This document shows, piece by piece, positions 46,625-55,094 of a DNA stretch of 64,000 nucleotides. The position numbers and the translations under genes were made by a program. The first letter of the stretch is position 1; each line of letters opens with the position of its first letter. The notes beneath the pieces were generated by a model. That model did no database searches. It saw only the letters and a list, made by a program, of their open reading frames with translations, and had not been told where the DNA came from. Source of the DNA: Curtobacterium salicis (GTDB lineage Bacteria; Actinomycetota; Actinomycetes; Actinomycetales; Microbacteriaceae); NCBI RefSeq assembly GCF_011759505.1, contig NZ_JAAOYO010000002.1:248001-312000 (forward strand), given 5' to 3'.

Positions 46625-47827
46625 ATGCGGCAGACCGGTCCGTGGCTGCGAGCCGCCGAGGGTGCGATGCTCCTGGGGCCCGACGGGGTGCCCGCGCCGA
46701 CCGTCTTCGCCGAGATGAGCGCCCTGGCGGCCGCGACCGGCGCGATCAACCTGGGGCAGGGATTCCCCGACGAGGACGGGCCGGCCGAGGTCCTGGAGGC
46801 CGCGGTCCAGGCCATCCGCGGCGGCGCGAACCAGTACCCGCCGGGCCGGGGCACACCGGACCTGCGTGCCGCCGTCGCGGAGCACCAGGCCCGCTGGTAC
46901 GGCCTGGACGTCGACCCCGACCGGGAGGTCCTGGTCACCGCCGGCGCGACCGAGGCGTTGGCCGCGACCCTGCTGGCACTGGTCGAGCCGGGCGACGAGG
47001 TCGTCACCTTCGAACCGTTCTACGACGCCTACGGCGCGCTCATCCGGCTGGCCGGCGCGACGCACGTCACCGTCCCGCTCCGTGCCCCGGACTTCCTGCC
47101 GGACGAGGCCGACCTCCGCGCCGCGTTCTCGGACCGCACCCGGGTGGTGCTCGTGAACACGCCGCACAACCCGACCGGTCGCGTGCTGCCGGTCGAGGTG
47201 CTCCGCACCGTGGTCGAGCTCGCCGAGCAGTTCGACGCGGTCATCGTCACCGACGAGGTCTACGAGCACCTGGCGTTCGCGGGCACCCACGTCCCGCCCG
47301 TCACGCTCCCCGGAGCACGCGAGCGCACGGTGTCCATCTCGAGTGCTGGCAAGACCTTCAACACGACGGGCTGGAAGATCGGCTGGCTCACTGCTCCCCC
47401 GGCCCTGGTCGAGGCAATCACGACGGTGAAGCAGTACCTGACGTTCGTCAACGGGGCACCGTTCCAACCGGCGATCGCCACCGGGCTGCGGCTGCCCGAC
47501 GCGGTCTTCGCCGGGATCGCGGCGGACCTCGGGTCGAAGCAGGCGATTCTGGCCGACGGGCTCGCCGCCGCGGGCTTCGACGTCCTGCGCCCGGACGCCG
47601 GCTACTTCGTCATCGCGGACGCGGCGCCGCTCGGACACGACGACGCCCGGGCGCTCTGCCTGGAGCTCCCCCGCCTCGTCGGCGTCGTGGGCGTGCCGGT
47701 GTCGGCGTTCGTCCGGCCGGACCACGTGGACGGGTACCGGTCGCTCATCCGGTTCGCCTTCTGCAAGCGGCGGTCGGTGCTCGAGGAGGCCGTGGCACGG
47801 TTGGCAGGGCTCGCCGCGACGGCCTGA
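46625..47827 (+). CDS. PLP-dependent aminotransferase, class I/II
   Basis: A 400-residue fold-type I aminotransferase. INLGQGFPDEDGP and NQYPPGRGTPDLR are typical of the kynurenine/glutamine transaminase and DapC-like branch. The cofactor-contact Asn is in NTPHNPTGR, the Asp in VTDEVYEH, and the PLP lysine in SSAGKTFNTTGWKIGW. The C-terminal arginine that binds the substrate carboxylate is in IRFAFCK. DapC (N-succinyl-diaminopimelate aminotransferase) and a methionine or kynurenine aminotransferase are both possible. A nitrilase-family gene lies next to it but in the opposite direction; omega-amidases of this superfamily often work with such transaminases. Confidence 0.9.
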   Translation: MRQTGPWLRAAEGAMLLGPDGVPAPTVFAEMSALAAATGAINLGQGFPDEDGPAEVLEAAVQAIRGGANQYPPGRGTPDLRAAVAEHQARWYGLDVDPDREVLVTAGATEALAATLLALVEPGDEVVTFEPFYDAYGALIRLAGATHVTVPLRAPDFLPDEADLRAAFSDRTRVVLVNTPHNPTGRVLPVEVLRTVVELAEQFDAVIVTDEVYEHLAFAGTHVPPVTLPGARERTVSISSAGKTFNTTGWKIGWLTAPPALVEAITTVKQYLTFVNGAPFQPAIATGLRLPDAVFAGIAADLGSKQAILADGLAAAGFDVLRPDAGYFVIADAAPLGHDDARALCLELPRLVGVVGVPVSAFVRPDHVDGYRSLIRFAFCKRRSVLEEAVARLAGLAATA

Positions 47828-47851
47828 ACGCGGCCTGCGGGCGGTCGCTCG

Positions 47852-48667
47852 TCAGTCGCGCACGTGCAGGTCGTACCGGCGGAGTGCCAGCGACGGGTTC
47901 ACGGTCCGCACCCGCTCGGTGACCGCGGTGTCGATCGTGGTGACGAGCAGCCCGGGATCGGCTCCGAGTGCAGCGACCGCGGTACCGGTGGGGTCGAGGG
48001 CGACCGTGCCGCCGATGCCCACGGGCGGTGCCTGTCCGACACCGAGGACCCAGACGGTGTTCTCGATCGCGCGTGCCGTCAACAGCGTCCGCCAGTGGTG
48101 CTCCTTGCCCGGGCCGCGGACCCACTCGGCCGGGAGGACCACGACGTCGGCACCACCGTGTTCGGCCGCGGCCAGCCGACGGGTCACCTCGGGGAAACGC
48201 AGGTCGTAGCAGGTCTCGAGGCCGACCCGGACGCCGTCGACCTCGACCACGGGCAGCTGCGCGGGGTCGCCGGCCTCGATGCGGTCGGACTCGTGCGACC
48301 CGAACGCGTCGTACAGGTGGACCTTCCGGTACGTGTCCAGGACCGCGCCGTCGGCAGCGATCGCGACGAGGGTGTTCCGGAACCGTTGCGGCGTCTCCCC
48401 CGCTTCCGCGATGCCGACCACCAGCGCGATGCCGGTGCTGCGTGCGATCCGACGGAGCCCCGTGACGAACGACCCGTCGAGGGGTTCGGCGGCGGCCACG
48501 AACCGGTCGTCGATGTCCGCGGTGAAGTACGACGTGTACTCCGGCGTCACGAGCAGCTGTGCTCCCCGCTCCGCTGCGGTCCGCGCAGCGTCGGCCACGG
48601 TCCGGAGGTTCGCCGCGGTGTCGGCGACGGGGGCGAACTGGGCCGCCGCGATGGTCAGGGTCGTCAC
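47852..48667 (-). CDS. Carbon-nitrogen hydrolase (nitrilase superfamily)
   Basis: A 271-residue amidase with the Glu-Lys-Cys triad: Glu in TPEYTSYF (about 43), Lys in YRKVHLYDAF (about 115) and Cys in LETCYDLRFPEV (about 152). The CYDLRFPE signature places it with the Nit2/omega-amidase and deaminated-glutathione amidase group. It acts in the cytoplasm on a small amide. GTG 48667 has a TACCCT -10 6 nt upstream. It is convergent with the aminotransferase, 24 nt apart. Confidence 0.9.
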   Translation of the reverse strand: MTTLTIAAAQFAPVADTAANLRTVADAARTAAERGAQLLVTPEYTSYFTADIDDRFVAAAEPLDGSFVTGLRRIARSTGIALVVGIAEAGETPQRFRNTLVAIAADGAVLDTYRKVHLYDAFGSHESDRIEAGDPAQLPVVEVDGVRVGLETCYDLRFPEVTRRLAAAEHGGADVVVLPAEWVRGPGKEHHWRTLLTARAIENTVWVLGVGQAPPVGIGGTVALDPTGTAVAALGADPGLLVTTIDTAVTERVRTVNPSLALRRYDLHVRD

Positions 48668-48673
48668 GATGAC

Positions 48674-48679
48674 AGGGTA
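48674..48679 (-). promoter_or_regulatory. Leaderless -10 of the nitrilase gene
   Basis: TACCCT on the minus strand ends 6 nt before GTG 48667. Confidence 0.6.
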
Positions 48680-48749
48680 GCCGCGGCTGGACGGCGCCGG
48701 CAGGCAGCGTCGGTCCGCCGCATCGACGAGCGCCCGTCACCGCCCGGCG

Positions 48750-49370
48750 TCAGCTCCGGTCCGCAGGGACGTCGGGCACGGCGAGGACGCCGAACGAGCG
48801 ACGCAGGATCCCGACGACGTCGTCCTCCCCCGCTGCCCAGGTCGCGACCGACACGTCGAAGCACGACAGTGCCGCCTGCACGACCGTCCGAGCACGCAGG
48901 TCCCCGTCCGTCTCGCCGAGCCCGAGCCGTGCCGCGACCAAGGGCAGGAGCACTTCGGCCCACGCATGGTGCTTCTCGAGGTTCCGTGCCCGCAGGGACG
49001 GCGTGCTCAGCATCACTCGGACCGAGCGACGGCCGGTCTCCGGATCGTCGCCGCCGCCGAGCACGAGCATCGACGCGAAGGACTCCTGCAGCGCGGTCCA
49101 CACCGGCTCGCCCTCGGGGCGCGCGCGGAACGCTGCCGCGAGGGCCGCACCGTGCCGTGCCGGGTCGCCGATCACGGCGTCCTCCTTCGCGGGGAAGTAC
49201 CGGTGGAAGCTCCGCGCCGAGATACCGGCCTCGGCCGCCACCTGTTCGACCGTCACGCGGTCGAACCCGTCGGCGTCGAACCGGGCGATCGCGACGGCGG
49301 CGAGGCGCGCGCGGACGGCATCCCGGGTGATGTCCCGCAGGCCGGTCCGTGTCCCCGTCGTCGCTCCCAT
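48750..49370 (-). CDS. TetR family transcriptional regulator
   Basis: A 206-residue TetR repressor. The helix-turn-helix lies at residues 38-58 (VTVEQVAAEAGISARSFHRYF). The C-terminal ligand domain is unremarkable. It is divergent from an aldo/keto reductase, the usual arrangement of TetR regulators with their target. A TAGCAT -10 ends 6 nt before the ATG, and a candidate operator lies between the two genes, so it probably represses the reductase and perhaps itself. Confidence 0.9.
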   Translation of the reverse strand: MGATTGTRTGLRDITRDAVRARLAAVAIARFDADGFDRVTVEQVAAEAGISARSFHRYFPAKEDAVIGDPARHGAALAAAFRARPEGEPVWTALQESFASMLVLGGGDDPETGRRSVRVMLSTPSLRARNLEKHHAWAEVLLPLVAARLGLGETDGDLRARTVVQAALSCFDVSVATWAAGEDDVVGILRRSFGVLAVPDVPADRS

Positions 49371-49376
49371 GCTCCG

Positions 49377-49449
49377 ATGCTACCGCTCCGGCATCCACCG
49401 CCGTACTTGACAGTCTCTGCCAGGTTCGGCGTACAGTGCCAGTGTCAAC
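49377..49449. promoter_or_regulatory. Divergent TetR/aldo-keto reductase promoters with candidate operators
   Basis: TAGCAT (49377-49382, minus) serves tetR. For the reductase, TTGACA (49407-49412) and TACAGT (49432-49437) are 19 bp apart. TGACAGTCTCTGCCA (49408-49422) is an imperfect palindrome overlapping the -35. TTGACA and TGTCAA (49444-49449) form an outer inverted repeat. Confidence 0.55.
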
Positions 49450-49470
49450 ACGACATTGATGGAGGACGAC

Positions 49471-50412
49471 ATGCAGAACCGCACACTCGGACGAGAAGGC
49501 CTCGCCGTCAGCGCGATCGGCTACGGCGCGATGGGCACGACCTTCGCGTACGGGCCCGGCGACGACACCGCGTCGATCGCCGCGAGCCGGCACGCGCACG
49601 ACCTCGGCGTGACCCACTTCGACACCGCAGAGCTCTACGGGTGGGGAACCGGAGAGCGGCTCCTCGGCTCCGCACTCGCGCCGATCCGCGACGAGGTCAC
49701 GATCGCCACGAAGTTCGGCTTCACCCCGGACGCCTACGCCCCGAACTCGCAGCTCGACCACATCCGGCAGGTCGTCGATGCGAGCCTGCGCAACCTCGGC
49801 ACGGACTCGATCGACCTGCTCTACCAGCACGTCCACGACCCGGAGGTCCCGGTCGAGGACGTGGTCGGCGTGATGCAGGAGTTCGTGCAGGCCGGCAAGG
49901 TGCGCTGGCTGGGCCTCTCGAACACCGATGCCGAGAACATCCGGCGGGCACACGCGGTCCACCCGATCTCCGTCCTGCAGACGGAGTACTCGGTGTTCGC
50001 CCGGCAGTCCGAGGACCTGTTCGGCGTCGTCGACGAACTCGGCATCGGTCTCGTCGCGTACTCACCCCTGGCGCGCGGGTTCCTCAGCGGGGCCGTGCAG
50101 CCGCGGAGCGCCTACGCCGAGGACGACATCCGGCAGTGGCTGGAGTGGTGGGCACCCGAGAACTGGGACGCCAACACCGCGGTCGTGGCGGGTCTGACCG
50201 AACTCGCATCGGAGAAGGGCATCTCCCTCTCGCAGCTGGTGCTCGCGTGGATCCTCGCGCAGCGCGAGGACATCGTGCCGATCCCCGGGTCACGCAGCGC
50301 CGGACGTGTCGCTGAGAACGTCGCCGCCGCGGCCGTCACCCTGGCTCCCGACGAACTCGCGCGCATCGACACGCTCAGTCGCGGCGTGCGCGGCGCCCGC
50401 GCCACGAGCTGA
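49471..50412 (+). CDS. Aldo/keto reductase controlled by the adjacent TetR regulator
   Basis: A 313-residue aldo/keto reductase different from the one at 1984. The tetrad is Asp and Tyr in FDTAELYGWG, Lys in ATKFGF and His in LLYQHVHDP. The end reads VPIPGSRSAGRVAENV, the cofactor segment of the AKR13/YakC type. The ATG at 49471 is preferred over the ATGs at 49456 and 49459 because GGAGGA lies 4 nt before it. Likely induced by a compound sensed by the TetR protein. Confidence 0.92.
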   Translation: MQNRTLGREGLAVSAIGYGAMGTTFAYGPGDDTASIAASRHAHDLGVTHFDTAELYGWGTGERLLGSALAPIRDEVTIATKFGFTPDAYAPNSQLDHIRQVVDASLRNLGTDSIDLLYQHVHDPEVPVEDVVGVMQEFVQAGKVRWLGLSNTDAENIRRAHAVHPISVLQTEYSVFARQSEDLFGVVDELGIGLVAYSPLARGFLSGAVQPRSAYAEDDIRQWLEWWAPENWDANTAVVAGLTELASEKGISLSQLVLAWILAQREDIVPIPGSRSAGRVAENVAAAAVTLAPDELARIDTLSRGVRGARATS

Positions 50413-50454
50413 GGGATCTGCCCACTCCCGGAGCGGCGACGACGGACGCCCCTG

Positions 50455-50508
50455 GGAACATGAAGGAACCTAGGAACGCGAAGAGGTCTGGGAACGCGAA
50501 GAAGCCCC
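50455..50508. repeat. Three 18-bp near-repeats downstream of tRNA-fMet
   Basis: Units starting GGAACRYGAAG at 50455, 50473 and 50491 are 18 bp apart. They lie directly beyond the tRNA terminator and after the reductase stop. Confidence 0.75.
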
Positions 50509-50530
50509 GGTCCGTGAGGACCGGGGCTTC
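50501..50530 (-). terminator. Terminator of tRNA-fMet
   Basis: A perfect 13-bp stem (50501-50513 with 50518-50530, arm GAAGCCCCGGTCC) with a 4-nt loop, followed on the minus strand by TTCGCGTT. It may also end the plus-strand reductase transcript. Confidence 0.85.
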
Positions 50531-50541
50531 TCGTGTCGCGT

Positions 50542-50618
50542 TGGTTGCGGGGGCAGGATTTGAACCTACGACCTCTGGGTTATGAGCCCAGCGAGCTACC
50601 GAACTGCTCCACCCCGCG
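50542..50618 (-). tRNA. Initiator tRNA-fMet (anticodon CAU)
   Basis: A 77-nt tRNA with encoded CCA. The hallmarks of an initiator are present: C1 opposite A72 without pairing, and three G-C pairs in the anticodon stem (CTGGG CTCATAA CCCAG). The T arm reads AGGTTCAAATCCT. It stands alone. Confidence 0.96.
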
Positions 50619-50682
50619 GCACATGGAAAACACTACACGGACCCGAGCGGGGTGCCAAATCGACGCACCCCGCTCGGCGTGT

Positions 50683-53600
50683 TCACCCCTTCGAGGAGCT
50701 GCTGCTCTCCGCTGCGATGGCGGCCTCGATGGCCTCCTGCAGCTGCTTGTCGGCCTCGGCCGCCGCGACCAGGTCGTTGTCGGCGTACGCCTGCTCGCGG
50801 GCACGGAGCGCCTTGTCGGCGTCGGACAGTGCCTGCTGGACGTCCGGGTCCGTGCTGCCCGCGGACGATCCGCCGGTCGAGCCGCCGGTCGCACCGCCGG
50901 TGGAGGTACCACCGGTCGACGTCCCCGACCCGGAGCCGCCGGAGTCGGAACCCGAGGCAGCGCCGGAGTCACCCGCGGCTGCCCCGGAGTTGCCGCCGAA
51001 GAGCTCGTCGAGCGCCTGGTCCAGCGTGTCCTCGAAGGCGATCTTGTCGCCGAAGGCCACCAGGACCTTCTGCAGCAGCGGGTAGGACCCACTCGAGGTG
51101 GACTGCACGTACACCGGCTGGACGTAGAGGAAGCCGCCACCCACCGGCAGGGTCAGCAGGTTGCCCTGCTTCACGGTGCTGTTGCCGCGCTTCAGGATGT
51201 TCAGCTCCTGCGACACGGTCGGGTCCGAGTTGAACAGGTTCTGCACCTGCGACGGACCCGGGATGCTGTCCGTCTTCGGGATCGTCAGCAGCGTGAGCTT
51301 GCCGTACCCCTTGCCCTTCTCGCCCTTGCCGGCCCCGCTGGCGTCCGACCCGACGGCCAGGTAGCCGGTCAGGACGTTGCGCGCGTTCGACGACGAGTTC
51401 TGCTTCGGGATGTACGTGCTGTACAGCGAGTACGCCGTCCCGGAGCCGGGGACCTTCATCGTCAGGTAGTACGGGTCCTGCTGGTCGGGGTTGGTCGCGG
51501 TCGTCTGCGTCCCGAGGGCGTTCGTGGTGGTCGTGTTCGTCCCCGAGCCGGTGCCGGCCGAGTCGGCGTCCCCCGCGCTCGTCGACGTCGAGGTCGGGTC
51601 CACCGGGGTCGTCCACGCGTCGTCGCCCGAGTAGAACGAGTTGGCGTTGGTGACGTGGTAGGTGCCGAGGATGCTCCGCTGGACCTTGAACAGGTCCGTC
51701 GGGTAGCGCACGTGGGCCAGCAGGTCGGCGCTCATCGAGGAGACCGGCTGGAGCGACGTCGGGAAGATCTTCTGCCAGGTCTTCAGCACCGGGTCGGTGG
51801 TGTCCCACGCGTACAGCGTGACCTTGCCCGTGTAGGCGTCGACGGTGGCCTTGACCGAGTTCCGGATGTAGTTCACCTGGTCGGTGCGGAAGCTGCCGGT
51901 GTCGGTGCCGTTGATGCTGTCGGTCATGCTCTGGCTCTGCGAGTACGGGTACGCGTTGCTCGTGGTGTACCCGTCGACGACCCACTGGATGCGGTTGTCG
52001 ACGATCGCCGGGTAGGCGTCCTTGTCGAGCTTCAGGTACGGCGCGACCTTGCCGACGCGCTGCACCGGGTCCCGGTCGTAGAGGATCTGCGAGTCCGCGT
52101 TGACGGCGTTCGACAGCAGGATCTGCTCGGACTGGAACTTCGCCGCGTAGACCAGGCGGTTGAAGAAGTTGCCGATCGTCGGGCCACCGTTCGCCGCGTA
52201 CGTCGTGGTCGCGTTGCCGTCGTTGTCGTCGGACCCGGACGGGTAGTCCAGCTCGACGTCCTTGGTGCCCTTCGGCGCCCCGACGATCGAGTACGCGGGC
52301 GAGTTCTCACCGAAGTACACGCGCGGCTGGTACTTGCCGAGGTCGCCGCCGGCCGGGATGCCCGACTCGATGAAGACCGGCTTGCCGTCGGCGGCCCGCT
52401 GGTTGCCGTACGCCGCGACGACGCCGTAGCCGTGGGTGTAGACGAACGTGCGGTTGTACTGGGTCGCCGAGGCGCCGAGGCCCTCGAGGTCGATGTCACG
52501 CACCGCGAGGACGGTGTCCTCGGTCTTGCCGTCGACCTGGTAGCGGTCGACGTCCAGCTGGTCGGGGAACTTGTAGTACTGCCGGTACTGCTGGAGCTGG
52601 CTGTACGTGTCCGCGACGATCTTGGGGTCGATGATGCGGATGTTCGCGGTGGTCTGGGCGTCTTCCGACAGCGCCCCCGAGGACGCCGTGGTCGTCGCGT
52701 CGTAGTCCTGCTCCTTGACGCCGGCGACGTCGTAGGCGTCCCGGGTGGCGTCGATGTTGCGCTGGATGAACGCGGACTCGAACGACCGCTCGCTCGGGGC
52801 GACCTGCAGGCGCTGGACGATCCACGGGTAGATGCCGCCGATGACGATCGCCGCGACCAGGAGCAGCCCGGTGCCGACGATCGAGATGCGCCAGCGGCCG
52901 ATGACCGCGGTGACGATGAACAGGATCGCGACGATCGCGGCGATGCCGGCCATGATCTCGCGACCGGGGATGGTGGCGTTCACCTCGGTGTACTGCGCAC
53001 CGGTGATGAGCGAGTTGTCCTTCGTCAGCGCGGCGTACTGGTCGAGCCACAGGCTGGCGGCCTGCAGGGCGATGTAGACACCGGCAGTGACCGCGAGCTG
53101 GATGCGGGCGGCCCGCGAGATCCGGACCTCACGGCCGCCGAAGCGCAGCGCCCCGTACAGGTAGGTGGCGGCGAGGGCGGCGAGCCCCGCGATGAGGACG
53201 ACCGCGGACGAGTACGCCACGACGGATCGCCAGAACGGCAACTCGAAGACGTAGAAGCCGATGTCGAGCCCGAACTGCGGGTCCGTCTTGCCGAAGGGGG
53301 TGCGGTTGAAGTACTCCAGCACCATGCTCCAGCGCGGCGCCGTCGCGAGACCGGCGAAGACGCCGAGGACCGCGGGGATGCCGAGCATCACGACGCGCCG
53401 CAGCGGCTCGATGACCTGCTGGTAGCGGTCGAGCTGCGAGTTGAGCTTCGCGTAGACCGGACGGAACCGGAAGGCGAGCGTGATGCTCAGCCAGACCGGG
53501 ACGGCCATCCCCAGGAACCCGGCGACGAACATCGCCGTCCCGGCGAGCCACCTGGTGGTCAGGACCCGCTCGAACCCGAGCTGCGTGAACCACGCGTAGT

Positions 53601-53718
53601 CGGTGTAGAGGCTGGCGAAGATGAAGAAGCCGATCACCAGTGCGGCCAGCACGATGATCGTGACCACGATCGGGACACGCGGCGAGCGCCGTCCCGCGGT
53701 GGACGAGGTGTTCGTCAC
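50683..53718 (-). CDS. UPF0182 family membrane protein
   Basis: A 1011-residue protein of UPF0182 (COG1615), widespread in actinobacteria and of unknown function. Seven hydrophobic helices fill residues 15-340. A large extracytoplasmic domain follows (GVVAAYGNQRAADGKPVFIESGIP, FGENSPAYSIVG). The C-terminal 120 residues are Gly/Ser-rich with an Ala/Glu-rich helix at the very end. GGAG lies 8 nt before GTG 53718. In Mycobacterium the orthologue Rv3193c has the same neighbours. Confidence 0.92.
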   Translation of the reverse strand: MTNTSSTAGRRSPRVPIVVTIIVLAALVIGFFIFASLYTDYAWFTQLGFERVLTTRWLAGTAMFVAGFLGMAVPVWLSITLAFRFRPVYAKLNSQLDRYQQVIEPLRRVVMLGIPAVLGVFAGLATAPRWSMVLEYFNRTPFGKTDPQFGLDIGFYVFELPFWRSVVAYSSAVVLIAGLAALAATYLYGALRFGGREVRISRAARIQLAVTAGVYIALQAASLWLDQYAALTKDNSLITGAQYTEVNATIPGREIMAGIAAIVAILFIVTAVIGRWRISIVGTGLLLVAAIVIGGIYPWIVQRLQVAPSERSFESAFIQRNIDATRDAYDVAGVKEQDYDATTTASSGALSEDAQTTANIRIIDPKIVADTYSQLQQYRQYYKFPDQLDVDRYQVDGKTEDTVLAVRDIDLEGLGASATQYNRTFVYTHGYGVVAAYGNQRAADGKPVFIESGIPAGGDLGKYQPRVYFGENSPAYSIVGAPKGTKDVELDYPSGSDDNDGNATTTYAANGGPTIGNFFNRLVYAAKFQSEQILLSNAVNADSQILYDRDPVQRVGKVAPYLKLDKDAYPAIVDNRIQWVVDGYTTSNAYPYSQSQSMTDSINGTDTGSFRTDQVNYIRNSVKATVDAYTGKVTLYAWDTTDPVLKTWQKIFPTSLQPVSSMSADLLAHVRYPTDLFKVQRSILGTYHVTNANSFYSGDDAWTTPVDPTSTSTSAGDADSAGTGSGTNTTTTNALGTQTTATNPDQQDPYYLTMKVPGSGTAYSLYSTYIPKQNSSSNARNVLTGYLAVGSDASGAGKGEKGKGYGKLTLLTIPKTDSIPGPSQVQNLFNSDPTVSQELNILKRGNSTVKQGNLLTLPVGGGFLYVQPVYVQSTSSGSYPLLQKVLVAFGDKIAFEDTLDQALDELFGGNSGAAAGDSGAASGSDSGGSGSGTSTGGTSTGGATGGSTGGSSAGSTDPDVQQALSDADKALRAREQAYADNDLVAAAEADKQLQEAIEAAIAAESSSSSKG

Positions 53719-53837
53719 TTGTTGTGCTCCAGACGTGTCGGACCGGCGGCGCCGGCAGGCCGAGCCGTCAGTGCTGACGATCCTATTCGCCCCGGCCGAC
53801 AGTCAACCTGTGCCGCGTCTCAGGAAGCCGCCGCGTT

Positions 53838-53857
53838 CCTCCCGTCCCGCCGGGAGG
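53838..53857 (-). terminator. Hairpin after the YlbL-type gene
   Basis: A 7-bp stem (CCTCCCG/CGGGAGG) with a 6-nt loop, 24 bases past the stop; the right arm belongs to a CGGGAGGCACG copy. Confidence 0.5.
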
Positions 53858-53881
53858 CACGTCCCCCGTCCGGCAGCACGC

Positions 53882-54991
53882 TCAGGTCGTGCAGCGCTCC
53901 AGACCGGACGTGCTGCGGCCGGCGGCGATCGTCTGCAGGTCGGTGACGGCCTGGTCGAGGGTGGAGACGGCGTAGACGTCGAGGCCCGCCGGGACGTGTC
54001 CGACGACCTCGTCGCAGTTCGTCTTCGGCGCGAGGAACACGGTGGCGCCGGCGGCCTCGGCCCCGTAGAGCTTCTGGCGGATGCCGCCGATGGGGCCGAC
54101 CGCTCCGTCCGCCGTGATCGTGCCGGTCCCCGCGACGTGCTTCCCGCCGTTCAGCTCGCCCGGCGTGATCTCGTCGATGATCCCGAGGGCGAACATCATC
54201 CCGGCCGAGGGTCCGCCGACGTCCTGCAGCTGGATGTCGACGTTGAAGGGGAAGTCGTAGTGCTCCACGACCCCGACACCGATGAGCGCCGTGCCCTGCT
54301 CCGAGCGAGGCGTCAGCGAGAGCTCGCGGGTCGCGCCGTCACGCTCGACCGTGACCGTCGCGGGCGACGAGGTGCCGTGCTTCGCGACCAGTTCGCGGAG
54401 CGTCGTCGCGTCGGCGTTCGTGCGCAGCGACGTCCCGTCGAAGGCGGTCACGACGTCCCCGGTGCGGACCACGCCCTCGGCCGCGGAACCGTCCTGGACG
54501 CTGCCGACCTCGAGCTCCGTCGGGATCCGGTACCCCTGGTGGACGAGCGCGGCGGCGACGGCGGACTGCTGCGAGTTCGTCATGTCGGCCGCGTCCTGCT
54601 TGTTCACCTGGTCGGTCGAGGTGCCCGGCGGGTAGATCGCGCTGGCCGGCACGACCGCCTGCGACTTCGTGAAGAGGGCGCGGACGACGCTCGTCCACGA
54701 GGGGCGTTCGGTCGCGGTGCCCTGCACGCTGACCGTCAGCATGTCGAGCGCGCCGGAGGTCGGGTACGTCCGGTGCCCGTCGACCTGGATGAGTTCGACG
54801 TCCTTCGCGTCCTTGCCGGTCCCCTGCCGCTGGGTGCCGATCGTGTTGAACACCGGTCCGGGCATCTCGATGACGTACGGGCTCGGCAGGACGCTCGCGA
54901 CGAGACCCAGCACGACGGCTCCGGCGACGAACACCCACCCGACCGTCCGCGAACGCGGACGACGACGGGGAGCGGGGGCGAAGAGGGTCAC
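53882..54991 (-). CDS. YlbL-type PDZ/Lon-like serine protease
   Basis: A 369-residue protein with an N-terminal membrane helix (about 17-35), a PDZ domain (about 150-225; GVVRTGDVVTAFDG) and a C-terminal Lon-type S16 protease domain. The Ser-Lys dyad is Ser in GGPSAGMMFAL and Lys in GIRQKLYGA. Such proteins face outward and take part in envelope proteolysis. AAGGA lies 8 nt before GTG 54991. Divergent from the DUF2342 metalloprotease gene by 103 bp. Confidence 0.93.
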   Translation of the reverse strand: MTLFAPAPRRRPRSRTVGWVFVAGAVVLGLVASVLPSPYVIEMPGPVFNTIGTQRQGTGKDAKDVELIQVDGHRTYPTSGALDMLTVSVQGTATERPSWTSVVRALFTKSQAVVPASAIYPPGTSTDQVNKQDAADMTNSQQSAVAAALVHQGYRIPTELEVGSVQDGSAAEGVVRTGDVVTAFDGTSLRTNADATTLRELVAKHGTSSPATVTVERDGATRELSLTPRSEQGTALIGVGVVEHYDFPFNVDIQLQDVGGPSAGMMFALGIIDEITPGELNGGKHVAGTGTITADGAVGPIGGIRQKLYGAEAAGATVFLAPKTNCDEVVGHVPAGLDVYAVSTLDQAVTDLQTIAAGRSTSGLERCTT

Positions 54992-55081
54992 GCAGGGTCC
55001 TTCCGGAGGCTGTTCGCCCACGGCGCAGCCGTCCGGGCGGATGCCCGGGCCGGTCCCAGGTCCGGGCCCGCGGGCAGCGGT

Positions 55082-55087
55082 TAGCGT
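55082..55087 (+). promoter_or_regulatory. Leaderless -10 of the DUF2342 gene
   Basis: TAGCGT ends 7 nt before ATG 55095. Confidence 0.6.
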
Positions 55088-55094
55088 AGTCGGC

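Noticed and set aside
43229..47827. Long plus-strand open frame leading into the aminotransferase
   Set aside because: Only the part from 46625 is a real protein. The rest is antisense to the glycosyltransferase and HtrA-type genes.
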